From the NCBI GenBank assembly GCA_029959085.1, contig JARWIR010000007.1:44071137-44135136 (forward strand): a stretch of 64,000 bases of DNA, in the 5' to 3' direction. A program made the translations under genes and the position numbers. Source of the stretch: Nemophila menziesii (Eukaryota; Streptophyta; Magnoliopsida; Boraginales; Hydrophyllaceae). Shown here in pieces: positions 10,683-21,683 of the stretch (the stretch's first letter is position 1; each line of letters opens with the position of its first letter). The notes below the pieces were generated by a model. The model did not search any database, was not told the origin of the DNA, and worked only from the letters and a program-made list of their open reading frames with translations.

Positions 10683-13600
10683 ATGAAGAAGCAAGAAAAG
10701 AGATCAGAAGACTGGTGCTTCGACTGCAAAGATGGTGGATTGCTTATAATATGTGATTATAAGTAAGTTTTTCTTATTATTATCTTTTTGTACTATAATA
10801 ATATACGGACGAAGCCACAAATTTTGATATGGGGTTATGAAAAAAAGATGATTGAGCTAATTGCAGTATAGGTCTTTATCAGATGCAAAAAATTGAACTA
10901 TATGTCTATGTTATTTTGTAATTGAATAATAATTAAAACTAACGAAGAAAGGAGTCTGTTACATATAGGGGGTAGAATTTTATGTTGCTGAGTTAATTTC
11001 ACTTTAGATCCATGTAATATATAAAATTACACTTATATTCTTATATAATGTAAAATTAAACTTAGGTCCTTGTATTAAATTTTCTTTCTAGGAGACTTTT
11101 GGGTTAAAAGTTCTACTTTATTCATGGGAGAAGGGAACCAGGAATGTACTTGGCCATGAAATTTCTTTTTGGATGGATTGAACAAAATTTTGGATCGAGT
11201 CAAATTGGCTCCGGACCGTCACAGATTACTAATTTTTACTTAAATATAAAATAAAAAGTTGAAGGAAAAATTCATAAGATATACTTTATTAAGATGAAAA
11301 AAAAATCTTTGGTGGTCCTAGATCACAGGTCCCATGTGTTTGTGAGCAGATTACTATTCCAGTAATTATTTATTAATTTTTTTACACTTTGAGTTCTATC
11401 GGAAAAAGTAGTTTTGCTTACAAACACCATAGTCAATTGTGATATATGACAGATATTCTTTGGACTGGTGATCCAGATCGGCCTGGTCTTAAATGGTTGG
11501 TCCAGCATTTTGGATTAAGCCAAGTCGAGATTGTAATCAAATTTAGGCCCATTGACAATTTAATAAATGAAGATTTATGAGAAACCAAAATAAAAATAAA
11601 AATTAGTGTATATATTTTGTTATTTGGTAAATCCCATCATAGTACATATAATATATTATATAACAACTAATTAGTTAGTGTATATACTTCCCTGTGCACC
11701 ACCTTATAATATACCATATTTTCAATATGTCCATCTTATGTTATAATTTCCATATAAAGGACACTATTACAGCTTGATACAATTCCTTTTTTCTTTATTC
11801 GTTTGTTTAACCTCATGTAATGGTTGATTAAGTATATTTTTTCTCAAATTTGCAAGCATTACTAAAAGACACAAACGTGATCTATAAAATATGTTTAAAT
11901 GATTATTATTTACTGCACTTACTTTATACGACATGCATAACTATTATATCTCACTTTACTTTAGCCTGAACTATCTGAAGTTTGGATCATTAAAACTTCA
12001 TTTAAAGTATAACTATGGATATATAATTGTATCGGAAATGTTGAATTAATATGTTGTATATGTTTTCAGGAATTGTCCGAAAGCCTATCATTGTGATTGT
12101 GTGGGTAAAGATGAGTCTTTCCTAACAAGCGAAAGCCTGTGGATATGCGGTAAGCTCACACTGAAATCTATTATGTTGTTCCAAATTTGTTAAACATTTA
12201 AATCCCAAATGATCACTGAATGAAAGAACACGCTACTATGATTAGTCTGTAAACCTGTATTAACATTATCATAACATTGTAACCTTTTTTAATCCACATA
12301 TGTATAGGACGCTAAAAGACATCAAGTCAAAGTACTGTGCTTGATTTTCTGTTTTCTGATATTCTTTAGTGTTCTTGCTTTCAATATTTGTTCCTCTGCA
12401 TCAATAATACTAGTTAAAGTTATATTACCTATATATACTAATGCAAAGGAGTAAAATTTTTTGTTTCAGATTGGCATTCATGTGATTTTTGCAAGAAAGC
12501 GTCAAAGTTTCGTTGCTATACTTGCCCTAAAGCCGTCTGTGATAAATGCAGCCATGCTGCAAAGTTTGTCCATGTTAGAGGAGAGTATGGACTTTGCGAT
12601 CAGTGCTTGGAGCTAGCACTGATTATCGAACAGAACAAGGAGGTCGACTCTGATGGGGTATAGTTTCAATTACTGCTCTTTTACTGCTTCATATTTAGTA
12701 GCTTTGCCTTATTTGTCTTCCTTGTGCCTTTTGCTTTTCAGGAGACCGTGAACTACAAAACTGTAGAAACTTACGAGGGTCTCCACAAGGAGTACCATGA
12801 CTTAATGAAGGAGAGTAACGGCCTTGATCTAAAGGTTCTACAAGATGCGAAAACTCGATTAGACAAGATTAGGAATGCTCCATCGGACTCAGATGCGGAA
12901 GATACGAAACAAGACAAGGATGATTCATCGGAGTACGAAGTATTGAATGATGATTCTGTAGAAAAGAATGTGCAGAAGGTGTCTAAGGGGGAGACATCTT
13001 CAAACAAGAGGAAGAGAAAGTCGTATAGAAATCAATTCGTTAGCTGGGCTTCGGTCGAGCTCACAGAGTTTTTGAACGATATTGGTAAGGATACCAGTAA
13101 GAAAATGACTGAAGGCACTACAAAAAAACAGCTAATTAGTGACACTCGTTTAGTGACATTTCTAGAAAAATGTCATCTATAATACATTTCGCGACATTTA
13201 TTAAACTGTACTCATAATTAGTGATACTTTTTTTATAAATGTCACCTCTAAGTGTCGCCTATGGTTGGCGGCATTTTTTTAACTGTAACCTTTAAGTGTC
13301 GCTTATTGTCATATATACCTTTTTCTTTTTTTTCAACGTTTCCGGTTGTATACACTACAAAAAAAGTTAAAAGAGGTGGCAATTACAATGTGGCATTATT
13401 GGAGACGGCCACCATATATGATTTTTAATGAAATAATAGATAGTAGTAATAAAAATAAGTGCTACTAAACTGATATTTACATTTAATTAGTTATTATTAT
13501 ACCGGCTAAATTATAATTAAAGCAAAGTGTAAAAAAACGGTGGCAATTTTGTAAATAATAAAGTTTACAATTTGAAAATAAAACACAATCATAACTAGCA

Positions 13601-13693
13601 AGCCCCTATCTCTAATCGGAACAAAAATAAAAAAATCTTCTCTCTCTTAAACCCATCCCAATCTCTTCTCTCTCTCTTCTCTCACACAGATCG

Positions 13694-14030
13694 ATGGCTT
13701 GTATGCTTGGAAATCCACCGAGGTCCGATCAATTTCTCCGTTTAGCACCTCTATTGAAGTCCATCGACTAACGGTAATCAGGTAATCATATCATTCATTG
13801 ATATAATTCGTTTTAGGTTATAAATATTTTTTTGATTTTTGATTTGGTTAGGGTTTCATAAATTATGGCTGGTTTGCTCGGAAATCCACCGAGGTCCGAT
13901 CAATTTTTCCGTTTAACACCTCTATTGAAGTCCATGGACTAATGGTAATCAGGTAATCATATCATTCTTTGATATAATTCGTTCTAGTTATAAATATTTT
14001 TTTATTTGGTTAGGGTTTCATAAATTATGG
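13694..14030 (+). repeat. tandem ~167 bp duplication inside the CACTA element
   Basis: Two adjacent copies, about 13,694-13,863 and 13,864-14,030, share GGAAATCCACCGAGGTCCGA, CCTCTATTGAAGTCCAT, AATCAGGTAATCATATCATT and AGGGTTTCATAAATTATGGC with only scattered differences. They look like a captured gene start (ATGGCTTG near 13,694 after a CT-rich leader) copied once. The short ORF does not identify a family. Confidence 0.7.
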
Positions 14031-14325
14031 CTTGCTTTACTTCTACTGTTCGTTATTCATTATAATAGGGACCTTTTTGTTATTAATACAAGTTTTCTTT
14101 TTCAATGAAGGTGGATCGTACAAGCCAGCTCAATTTGAATCGGAAAAAAAGGATGATTAACTGATTTTTGATTCCTACTCAGCCGATGCTAGAAAAGGTA
14201 ATTATAGAGACCTATAATTCACTTCAGTCGATGCTATTCAGCTTAACTACTCAAGCTTCTTTTAATATGATGACAAAAATGTGAGAAAAATTTATAAGCA
14301 TATTTCAATAGTCAGTCTAGGCTTT

Positions 14326-15420
14326 TGTTTATGAAGAAGAAGGAGCTAGAGATGTTGCTCTCTCTGCTTTAAACGGGATTAATGGTAATGGCGTGGTTAT
14401 GATTATTACATAAGTGTAAATTACTTAATTGCACCATTGGTCCCTGTTTTGTGCAATAAACCCTTTCAAGTTCTCACTAATTTACAATGTTTGTCTCATA
14501 TTTTCCAGCTACAAATTTTGCATATGGGCAGACTAGTAGTGGAAACACTTTTACAATGAAAGGTGTTGCTGAAATTGCTGTGAAGGACATATACGATCAT
14601 ATCAAGAATGTAAATTTCTTGACTCTTCTAAAATGGTCTATATGCAGTTTTTCGTATTATCTTTTATCTCTTTCCACAGACTCCAGAAAGAGACTATTAA
14701 TTGGAGCTTATTGACTTTGACAACTATTATTAGAAAGCTAAGGTTTAAATTTTAATAATAAAGATTTAAAATTGCAATCTAGTCCCTAATGTTTTACTTT
14801 ACCCCTTGTTGTTTTGTAGTGGTGGGACTGGGAGAAGAAGTGTGCATATTCCTTATAGAGATTCGAAACTGACGAGAATATTACAGCCTGCTTTAGGATG
14901 AAATACAAGGACTGCTATTATTTGCACAATGTGCCCTGCTTTAAGTCATGTTGAGCAATAACACACTTAATTTTGCTACAAGTGCGAAAGAAGTTACAAA
15001 TAGGGCTCAAGTGAACATGGTATGTATATGAATATATGAATCAACTTCCTTTCCTTGTACATGTGTCCTAAGATGTTGGATTTTGATGGCTTTTAGGTGG
15101 TTGAAGAGAAGCTATTAGTGAAGCATTTACAAGAGGAAGTAACGAGACTCGAAGCTGAGCTTCGAAGTCCTTGTTTATCTTGCTCATCTAGTTTAAAATA
15201 TTTACTTGTGGAAAAAGAACTTAAAATCAAGCAGGTACCATAGAAAAGCATAATCTAGGACCTATAGTGCAATTAAATTGGATTATCAAGTAATTTTTGT
15301 GATATTCAGATGGAGAGAGAGATGAAGGAGTGGAAGCGACAAAGAGATAAAGCGGAATCACAACTTGAACAAGAAAAAAGTGCTGGAAATATAATTGAAT
15401 TTTACTCCCCTGTCTTCTAA
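14326..15420 (+). pseudogene. captured KIN-7 kinesin motor-domain fragment
   Basis: Exon-like blocks with usable splice sites occur in kinesin order. At 14,326-14,384: VYEE and GARDVALSALNGIN. At 14,509-14,609: [20 protein letters not shown] (the P-loop). At 14,680-14,742: [15 protein letters not shown]. At 14,820-15,019: VHIPYRDSKLTRILQPALG, an in-frame TGA, then NTRTAIICTM and NTLNFATSAKEVTNRAQVNM. At 15,097-15,233: VVEEKLLVKHLQEEVTRLEA. At 15,310-15,420: MEREMKEWKRQRDKAESQLE. This is the kinesin-7 (NACK-like) motor end, neck and coiled coil. The P-loop lysine of GQTSSGKT is asparagine here. With the TGA, a frameshift near 14,957 and missing exons, it cannot encode a motor. Confidence 0.8.
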
Positions 15421-15599
15421 AGGAGTTGCTGGAAAGAATGGATGGTATTTTTTAATCTCATTCTTCACAATTTAATTAATTTAATGAATTTTATATTCAA
15501 TCATGCACAATATTAGTAAACTTTGTTGTCACCTTAGTTATAGGTAAGTATTTAATTTGAGATAATTGCACCATAGGTCCCTATATTATGCTCTAAGAT

Positions 15600-17815
15600 T
15601 GTTGGTAATATCTCTCAGTAACCGGAGAAACAACAACTTTTGCTTCTCCAAATGGTCTCGCCTTTCTCTCCAATGGAGAATTGTAAGTTTATTATTTAAT
15701 GGACTAAAAGTGCTAAAAGTGAATTACTTGTTAAGGGACTAAAAATGCAATTATTTTTTAATGAATTTTAATGAGAGTGTCTTGTTTTAACTAGATGGAG
15801 TTGTAGTTGCTGATCTTGATGTGCTTCACATGACTCAAGCTGTTGTAGCCACAGTAAGTTTTTTTTTACTGTTAGATTTACAAATATTTACAAATATTTA
15901 CAAATAAACCCTTTATATAATCTTACACTAATTTAGGTGGGAAGTACTGTTGGGGTAAATGATGCAATTTTTTTGGGATTCTGCTATGTCAATGACCCCT
16001 GATGAACCAGGATCAGAAGCTCATGGTGGTAAGATATGATATGTCAGTGACATTTTTTTATCTTTTATTTTTTATTGAAAATACAATATATTAGAATCAC
16101 AAATTACCCCATCCAGAAGTGAGTTACTGTATAGTGACTTACAAATAATATTTTCTTGGAATATTTGTTTTCAATCAGGTTTTTAAGAGACCAAATAAAT
16201 CAGAAGTGAATTCGTGGTAAAACAGCCAAGAATCAACGCACTAAAATGGTAAATTTAATCTTAGAGCTGTAAAATAGTCTTTTTAGTTTTATTTTATAAT
16301 TAATTATGTGTAGAAGAAACTAGGAAGAGTGGATATTCTGATTAAGAATGAGACAAAAAGGAGGTTCTCTTGGCCTTTAAATGTAAGTCTTGGGTTTCTA
16401 TGAGCTAATTAATTGAGATAATTGCACTATAAGTCCCTATATTAATTGTTTTTTTGTAGCACACAGCTCTTAGTCCAAATGGAAAGCTTTTGTTCAATTG
16501 CACTGAAAAGGTTTGTCACTGACCCATCTTTTCAGTTAATTGCACTTTAGGTTCCTTTAGTTTTCAAAAAATGTACATCAAAGATATTTTTCAATATTGT
16601 ACTGGGGCCATAAAGCTGTTAATTTAGGTATACAATTAGTGGAAATTTGCAGTCAACTCGCTATTTTTCAAAAAATATACACCGAAGATATTTTTCAGTA
16701 TTTTACTGTGTTGGGTGGATATTGACCTTTTTTTTTTGTCTTTTTTGATAATATAGGGACTTATAGCGAAATAAACTCAAATGGATATGCATCTGTGTAT
16801 ATTCCAAAGATTGCAGAGTCATGGAAGACTTAATTTGGTATCTAGTTTGGTAGTTTATGTATGCTCGTTGTCGGTCAAACTAATATAGATGTTGATCGTA
16901 TAGCTGCTGGTTTACCTTGTGGTAGTGAAGGTTTTCTTTTATGTATGCTCGTTGAAGAAAGCTTATTTAAGCTCAATTGTCAATTATCGGTGCTTGAAAG
17001 ACAATTGGCTCAAGTTGAAGGCAAGTTTAAACAAGCAAGTTTATTACCCAAAGCTCAATTGTTTTTATATTATAGGGACCAATAGTGCAATTCTGAGAAT
17101 TTAATTATCCACTTTCCAGAACGTAAGGACCATAACTATGGATGTGAGTGATGGATTAACACCTTTTTTCTTGTGTTGATCTCCAATCCCTGAAAGCATA
17201 CTCTAACCTTCTGTAAGTCCTTTTCATTAACTTTTTGTCTTTAATTTTATCATAAGTTAGAGTTGGTAATTATTTGTCCAGGTACACCAATACCTTGAGA
17301 ATTACGAGAGTGCCCTATATGGATATGAAGTAGCTGTATGCAAATCCAAATGTAAGTTGATTTTGATGCTTTTAAGAAACGAATGCTCGGATTGGGAATG
17401 CTTCCTCTTGCTCGTTAACTTCTCCGATGTGGAACTGAGGTAGGGTATTTTACATTTATTGTAAACTACGAGGACTTAATAGAAATAAAGTATAATCATT
17501 TTTAATTTGCAGGTAGTTCTAGTAGAAAACTCACTACCTACTTTAAACGATGTTACTCTATGGAGTTACCTGATATTTTAGCTGAGGCTGCGCAGGTATA
17601 TATTACATTTAATTAGAGTAATCTATATGGACCTATAGTGCAATTTTTGCCTCATGTAGGGACCTATTGTGCAATTTTTGCATTAGTCTAGTGCATGTTC
17701 ATATCCCTCTTTGTTTATTATACCACCGTATTTTAATTATTTGATATATTTTTTGTATCAGGAAAGTCATCAAAATGAAAGACGAAACAGATGGATAAGA
17801 GCTGAATTATGAATT
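15600..17815 (+). pseudogene. further captured gene fragments (WD40-like, TPR-like, others)
   Basis: After the kinesin pieces come short coding-like blocks with splice-like borders. TTFASPNGLAFLSNGEL and VVVADLDVLHMTQAVVAT lie at about 15,620-15,855. RRFSWPLN plus HTALSPNGKLLFNC lies at about 16,360-16,510 and resembles a plant WD40-repeat protein. A 74-codon open stretch is at 16,861-17,085 (unrecognised). VHQYLENYESALYGYEVA at about 17,282-17,340 resembles a TPR repeat. A block at 17,518-17,812 reads SSRKLTTYFKRCYS and ESHQNERRNRWIRAEL. At least one other gene seems to have been captured, but only the WD40 and TPR hints are offered, and those weakly. Many copies of a 'TTGCACTATAGGTCCCTATA' type motif lie in the intron-like spacers. 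Confidence 0.4.
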
Positions 17816-17919
17816 ATAAGCTAGTAGATATTAAGCAACTATATTACTGTTAATATTTGAATTATGCTATAGCAAATATAGAAATTGTATATTAATTTTT
17901 TAATTTTTAAAAAGTGAAG

Positions 17920-18290
17920 GGTGACACTTAAAACCGTGTTCCCAAAGTGTGGGCGACTTTTAAATCGGTGTCCCCAAAAGGCTAGGCGACACTTAAAACC
18001 GTGTTCCCAAAGTGTGGGCGACTTTTAAATCGGTGTCCCCAAAAGGCTGGGCGACACTTAAATCGGTGTCCCAAAAGGGTGGGCGACGCTTAAATCGGTG
18101 TCCCCAAAGTGATGGGCGACACTTAAAAAGATGTCATCAAACATTAAGCGACATTTTTTTCAAAGTGTCACCAAAAGATGGCGACATCGATAATTAGGAC
18201 ACTTGTTTTTTGTTAGGCGACAGTTCAAAAAGTGTCACCTAAAGTTTGGCGACAGTTGTTTAACTGTCACCTACTTGCAAAATAACTGTC
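17920..18290. repeat. CACTA subterminal repeat array
   Basis: Alternating GGGCGACTTTTAAATCGGTG, TCCCCAAAAGGC and GCGACACTTAAAACCGTG units are repeated about six times, followed by looser GTGTCACC and GGCGACA motifs up to the terminus. In En/Spm elements such subterminal motifs bind the TNPA-type protein; that role is inferred by analogy. Confidence 0.75.
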
Positions 18291-19676
18291 ACCAATGAAC
18301 AGTTTTCTTGTAGTGAGGGGAGGTTAATAGAATCATTAACGACTATATAAAAGAACATAACCTTGTCCACCCGGATAAGAAAAGAAAGGTTATATGTGAT
18401 GGACGTCTAAAGTTGCTTTTGAGGAGGAAAACGGTTAACAAAAGTAGTATATGGGGCATCTTAGAACCACATTTTGCTGAAAACCTAGTTAAGTCTGAAA
18501 TAGTTATGGGTGCGATTAAAGATTTCATGGTAGCTAGTAATAATCCAAAGACTGAAGCTAATAATTCCATGGTTGATGTTAGTAATGCGAAAACTGAGGT
18601 GAATGATTCCGTTGTAGCTTGTAATAATCCGGAAACCGCAAATAAAGATGAAGAATCTTCTAAGATAGAGAAGGCGCCACTTGTACGCCTAAGCAAGTTT
18701 GCTGCAATAGTTCCAGAAAACATAAAGCTCATATACTTGAAAAGGAGCTTATTGATGGAGCTTTTCAAGCAACCTGAAATAGTTGAAGACAAGGTGATTG
18801 GGAGCTTTGTTCGGGTGAAATGCGATGTAAAGAAGAGAAACTCCTTTCAGCTTATGCAAGTAACTGGTCAGTTCAATATCTTTGTCTTTAATTCATTTTC
18901 TTTGCGTATAACATTTACGTTGTAATAAGGCAGATAACTTTATATTTCGGTATTAATCTCGATGAATTTGTATTTCTCAGGCATAAAGAAAGCTGTGGAT
19001 GTCGAAAAAGATGATAAGATGATCCTTCTAGTTTCAGAAATGCCCAAAGAGATCTGCATAAACATGCTATCAGATGGTTACTTTACTGAGGTAGAGTAAT
19101 CGACATATATCTTCTCAATAGTTTTAGGGTTTCCTTAGATTAAACTAGGTTTAGGGTTTCTCATTCCTGATATTGTTTCGATTCCTTTTGCAGGAGGATT
19201 GTGAAGAATTGAAGAATCAAGTAAAGGCGGGAACTTTTAAGAGGCCTACTGTAGTGAGTACTTTCCTGTGTTTGCATATGGTTTTATTTGGATTTTCGTT
19301 TTCGGTCATTAATGATTTATTTGTAGGTTGAGCTTGAAAAGAAGGCAAGAACACTACATAAGGATATAACAAAACATGTACTCTCTTCACCTTCCCGTTT
19401 TTATTACTATTATTATTATTACCACCTTATTTATTATTTGTGCAATTGATAATTAGTCTCTGTATATAATATGTCAGTGGATTGCTCAAGAGCTAAGGCG
19501 ATTACAATTGCGAATTGATAATGCAAACGAAAAAGGATGGAGAGAGAAATATCCTTTTGCAGATTAAATTTCATTGTATAAATATTCATATTATGCTTTA
19601 TTCTACCATGAAAAACAATAACGTGTGCCCTTAACCTTCTTTTTTCACGTTTTTCGAATATATGAAAATGCGACAG

Positions 19677-19817
19677 CTGTTACAAACACAGGCAGAGCAA
19701 GATAGATTGTTAAACAACATCCCTGCAGTGATACCAGATGTAGTGGATAATATTGAAGATGAAAATGAAGGCTCTCCACACCCAACTCTATCTTCATTTC
19801 CTGATCAGAAATCTTAG
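19677..19817 (+). pseudogene. orphaned next-to-last exon of paralogue 2
   Basis: After an acceptor (cgacag) the frame reads LLQTQAEQDRLLNNIPAVIP, then an acidic stretch, PHPTLSS and DQKS, then TAG. It is the counterpart of 196-367 in paralogue 1 (LLETKEEQERLFNIIPKVIP). The matching donor would be at 19,559, where the sequence is GC instead of GT. The exon is used only if that GC-AG intron is spliced; otherwise the reading frame ends at 19,567. The TAG here precedes the place where paralogue 1 splices to its GYF exon. Confidence 0.65.
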
Positions 19818-20428
19818 AGCGAAAAAAGTTCATTGATTATTTATGATGTTTTCAGTTGTAATATATTTTTATGACTATCTGATTTGTAAGTACTATTTCC
19901 TAGGATATGTGTATGTTTGATGTAAGCGTGCGTGCAAATTGAAAACTCTAATAGTTTTTAGTATTTGGTTTGAAGTGAGGTGTTATTTGGCGTCCAGTTA
20001 CTAGGGGCTATTTGCTAATATTTCCGTTCGATATTTTTCAGAAAACACCCTACTAATATGAACTTTGAGTCCATGACATTATACCCCACTAGTTTTTAAT
20101 TTACATATTTTAAAGTAAAATAAATATTAGAAATTTAAAATTGATTTTCATCTTAGTTTGTTTTATTTATATTTTAGGCTTTATTTTTGTCTTTCAAATA
20201 ACTACTATTCATGTTAATGAGAACGCTTGAGTTTATCCCCACTTTCAAGAACCTTCACGCACCACTATAATTTCTCAGATTAGTTTTTTGTTTTCGTTTA
20301 TTTTGTTTTATAAAATTATTCCTGTCATTACACTTTGGTTGTTCCCAGTTTTACTATCATTTGCCAAATATTATAGTGTCACATTTATAATCTTGTTTGT
20401 TATTTATGTAATTTTCTCTAGTTACTCA
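19818..20428. other. downstream gap of paralogue 2
   Basis: AT-rich DNA, presumably the 3' UTR followed by intergenic sequence. No GYF-domain exon can be found here, and no other gene or repeat is recognised. Confidence 0.45.
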
Positions 20429-20658
20429 ATCTGCTAGTTACATACATACTTTATGAACATAAACATAACACAAGGATCATTTGTGTAATTAACGGGGAGA
20501 ATTTTCAGTTCCTCCTATGTATAATGAATGTGTGTATGTGTACATAAACATACACACATTCATTATATATAAGAGAAACTGAAAATTCTCCCTGTTAATT
20601 ACACAAATGATCCTTGTGTTATGTTTATGTTCATAAAGTATGTATATAACTAGCAGAT
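20429..20658. repeat. near-perfect 230 bp palindrome (foldback/MITE-like)
   Basis: The arms, from about ATCTGCTAGTTA (20,429) to the centre near 20,542 and back to TAACTAGCAGAT (20,658), are reverse complements with only a handful of mismatches over about 110 bp. Both arms contain AAACATAACACAAGGATCAT and GGGAGAATTTTCAGTT. The centre is TGTGTACATAAACA. Either strand would fold into a long hairpin. No transposase or clear target duplication was identified. Confidence 0.85.
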
Positions 20659-20662
20659 ATAT

Positions 20663-20780
20663 AGGGCGACACTCAATTAATTATACGTAAACTTATTCCC
20701 ATTTAATTACAACTACAAAATTAATTTCTAGTTAAAACAAAAACTAGTCAAATTACTAAAATACCCTTTAAATTATTAAT
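20663..20780. repeat. dispersed repeat copy next to the palindrome
   Basis: AGGGCGACACTCAATTAATT followed by TTCCCATTTAATTACAACTA matches the repeat types at 6,162 and 8,340. It abuts the palindrome on its right side. Confidence 0.4.
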
Positions 20781-20922
20781 ATTTACTTTAATCATATAAT
20801 ATATAATTCTTATTAACTTTCATTTCACGAGCAAACTTCTCTTTCTTCGCTCTTCTCCCTCTCTCTCGTGACCGACAAACACCATTTGAAGAATTCTCCC
20901 TCCCTCGCGACCGACAACAACC

Positions 20923-20924
<2 letters not shown>

Positions 20925-20967
<43 letters not shown>

Positions 20968-21028
20968 CCCCCCCTCTCTCTCTCTCTCCCCTCTCTCTCT
21001 CTCTCCCCCCTCTCTCTCTCTCTCTCTT
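20925..21028. repeat. CT-rich microsatellite
   Basis: (CT)n with C-runs, roughly 100 bp, preceded by two similar CTCCCTCTCTCTCGTGACCG-like segments. The Arg/Glu-rich open frame across it on the minus strand is an artefact of the repeat. Confidence 0.85.
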
Positions 21029-21265
21029 ATGGGCATGGTTATGAACATTCTTAGAGTATATCTTACAGTATTGCTAATCCACAAGATCAATCATTGAGGA
21101 GGTCCCTCGTTATTGATTGACCCGGGAAAGCTTTTCCACATCTTGAAATAATATTTGATGGTGAATTGTGGGAAAAAATTGAAAGAGTTTTGAGAAAATA
21201 GTTGAGAAATTGTAAAATAATTGTGTTTGAAGATCCCAATTCGCAACTTGTTGTAATAAATACGC

Positions 21266-21647
21266 CACCACTAATCGCAACTACACGAGTAGTCGCTAAA
21301 GACTCAAAAGTAGTCGTTAGTAATACCTTCTAACGACTACATGAAGTAGTCGTTAGTAATACCTTCTAACGACTACATGAAGTAGCCGTTAAAAAAACTG
21401 AGCACTAGCGACTACTCAATGGCGGTGGAAAAATAATTAAAAAATAAAGATAAACTAGTGACTACGTACGACGTTTTAACGACTACCTCATGTAATTGTT
21501 AAAGACAAAAATTACTAACAACTACCATGTAGTCGAGAAACACGTCAGGTAGTCGATAAAGATAAGTAGTCGCGAATGGTACTTGTCTTTTGCGACTACA
21601 TCATCTAGTCGCGGAAAAAGTGGTCGCGAGAGATCACACGTTTAGTA

Positions 21648-21650
<3 letters not shown>
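21266..21650. mobile_element. mini-CACTA (MITE-like), 385 bp
   Basis: The left end CACCACTAATCGCAAC and the inward-read right end CACTACTAAACGTGTG form a short imperfect terminal inverted repeat. The interior is almost entirely GACTAC...GTAGTCGTTAG subterminal-type repeats. The same motifs border the larger CACTA element at 47,876. No coding capacity. The 3 bp target duplication cannot be confirmed because a (TG)n run adjoins the right end. Confidence 0.65.

Positions 21651-21659
<9 letters not shown>

Positions 21660-21683
<24 letters not shown>

Larger units (their letters stand above)
13116..18315. mobile_element. CACTA (En/Spm) element, 5.2 kb, gene-capturing type
   Basis: The left end is CACTACAAAAAAACAG and the right end, read inward, is CACTACAAGAAAACTG. 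Both continue with GTGACA-type repeats (AGTGACACT and GGTGACAGT). The 3 bp target duplication AGG lies at 13,113-13,115 and 18,316-18,318. Subterminal repeats of GGCGACACTTAAA and CGGTGTCCCCAAA fill 17,920-18,290. Removing the element and one AGG restores the host SWIB exon without a frame change. No CACTA transposase is seen; the interior has decayed host-gene fragments instead, so it is non-autonomous. Confidence 0.9.
10683..19817 (+). pseudogene. PHD-SWIB-Plus3 gene (paralogue 2), split by a CACTA element
   Basis: Exons: 10,683-10,762; 12,070-12,149; 12,470-12,657; 12,742-13,115 continuing at 18,319-18,866; 18,981-19,090; 19,194-19,253; 19,327-19,377; 19,478-19,567. All phases agree. Exons 1-3 encode a PHD-like zinc finger ([30 protein letters not shown]). 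Exon 4 encodes an acidic, Lys-rich linker and a SWIB domain (SWASVELTEFL to GILEPHFAENL). Exons 4-8 carry a Plus3 domain (KFAAIVPENIKLIYLKRSLL onward). Such proteins act in the nucleus in chromatin-linked transcription or small-RNA pathways (family knowledge). As it stands, translation runs into the transposon and stops at about 13,182, after roughly 240 native codons. Without the insert the frame would be about 526 codons. The last intron has lost GT at its donor, and the GYF exon of paralogue 1 is absent. Read-through or splicing round the insert is possible but not visible here. Confidence 0.8.

Noticed and set aside
13353..13600. A second CACTACAAAAAAAG terminus inside the CACTA element at 13,353
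   Set aside because: It may be a nested element start, but no matching GTAGTG end with a target duplication was found nearby, and the GTAGTGG at 14,816 serves as a kinesin splice acceptor.
20788..21090. Arg/Glu-rich 100-residue frame on the minus strand
   Set aside because: Translation of the CT/GA microsatellite.
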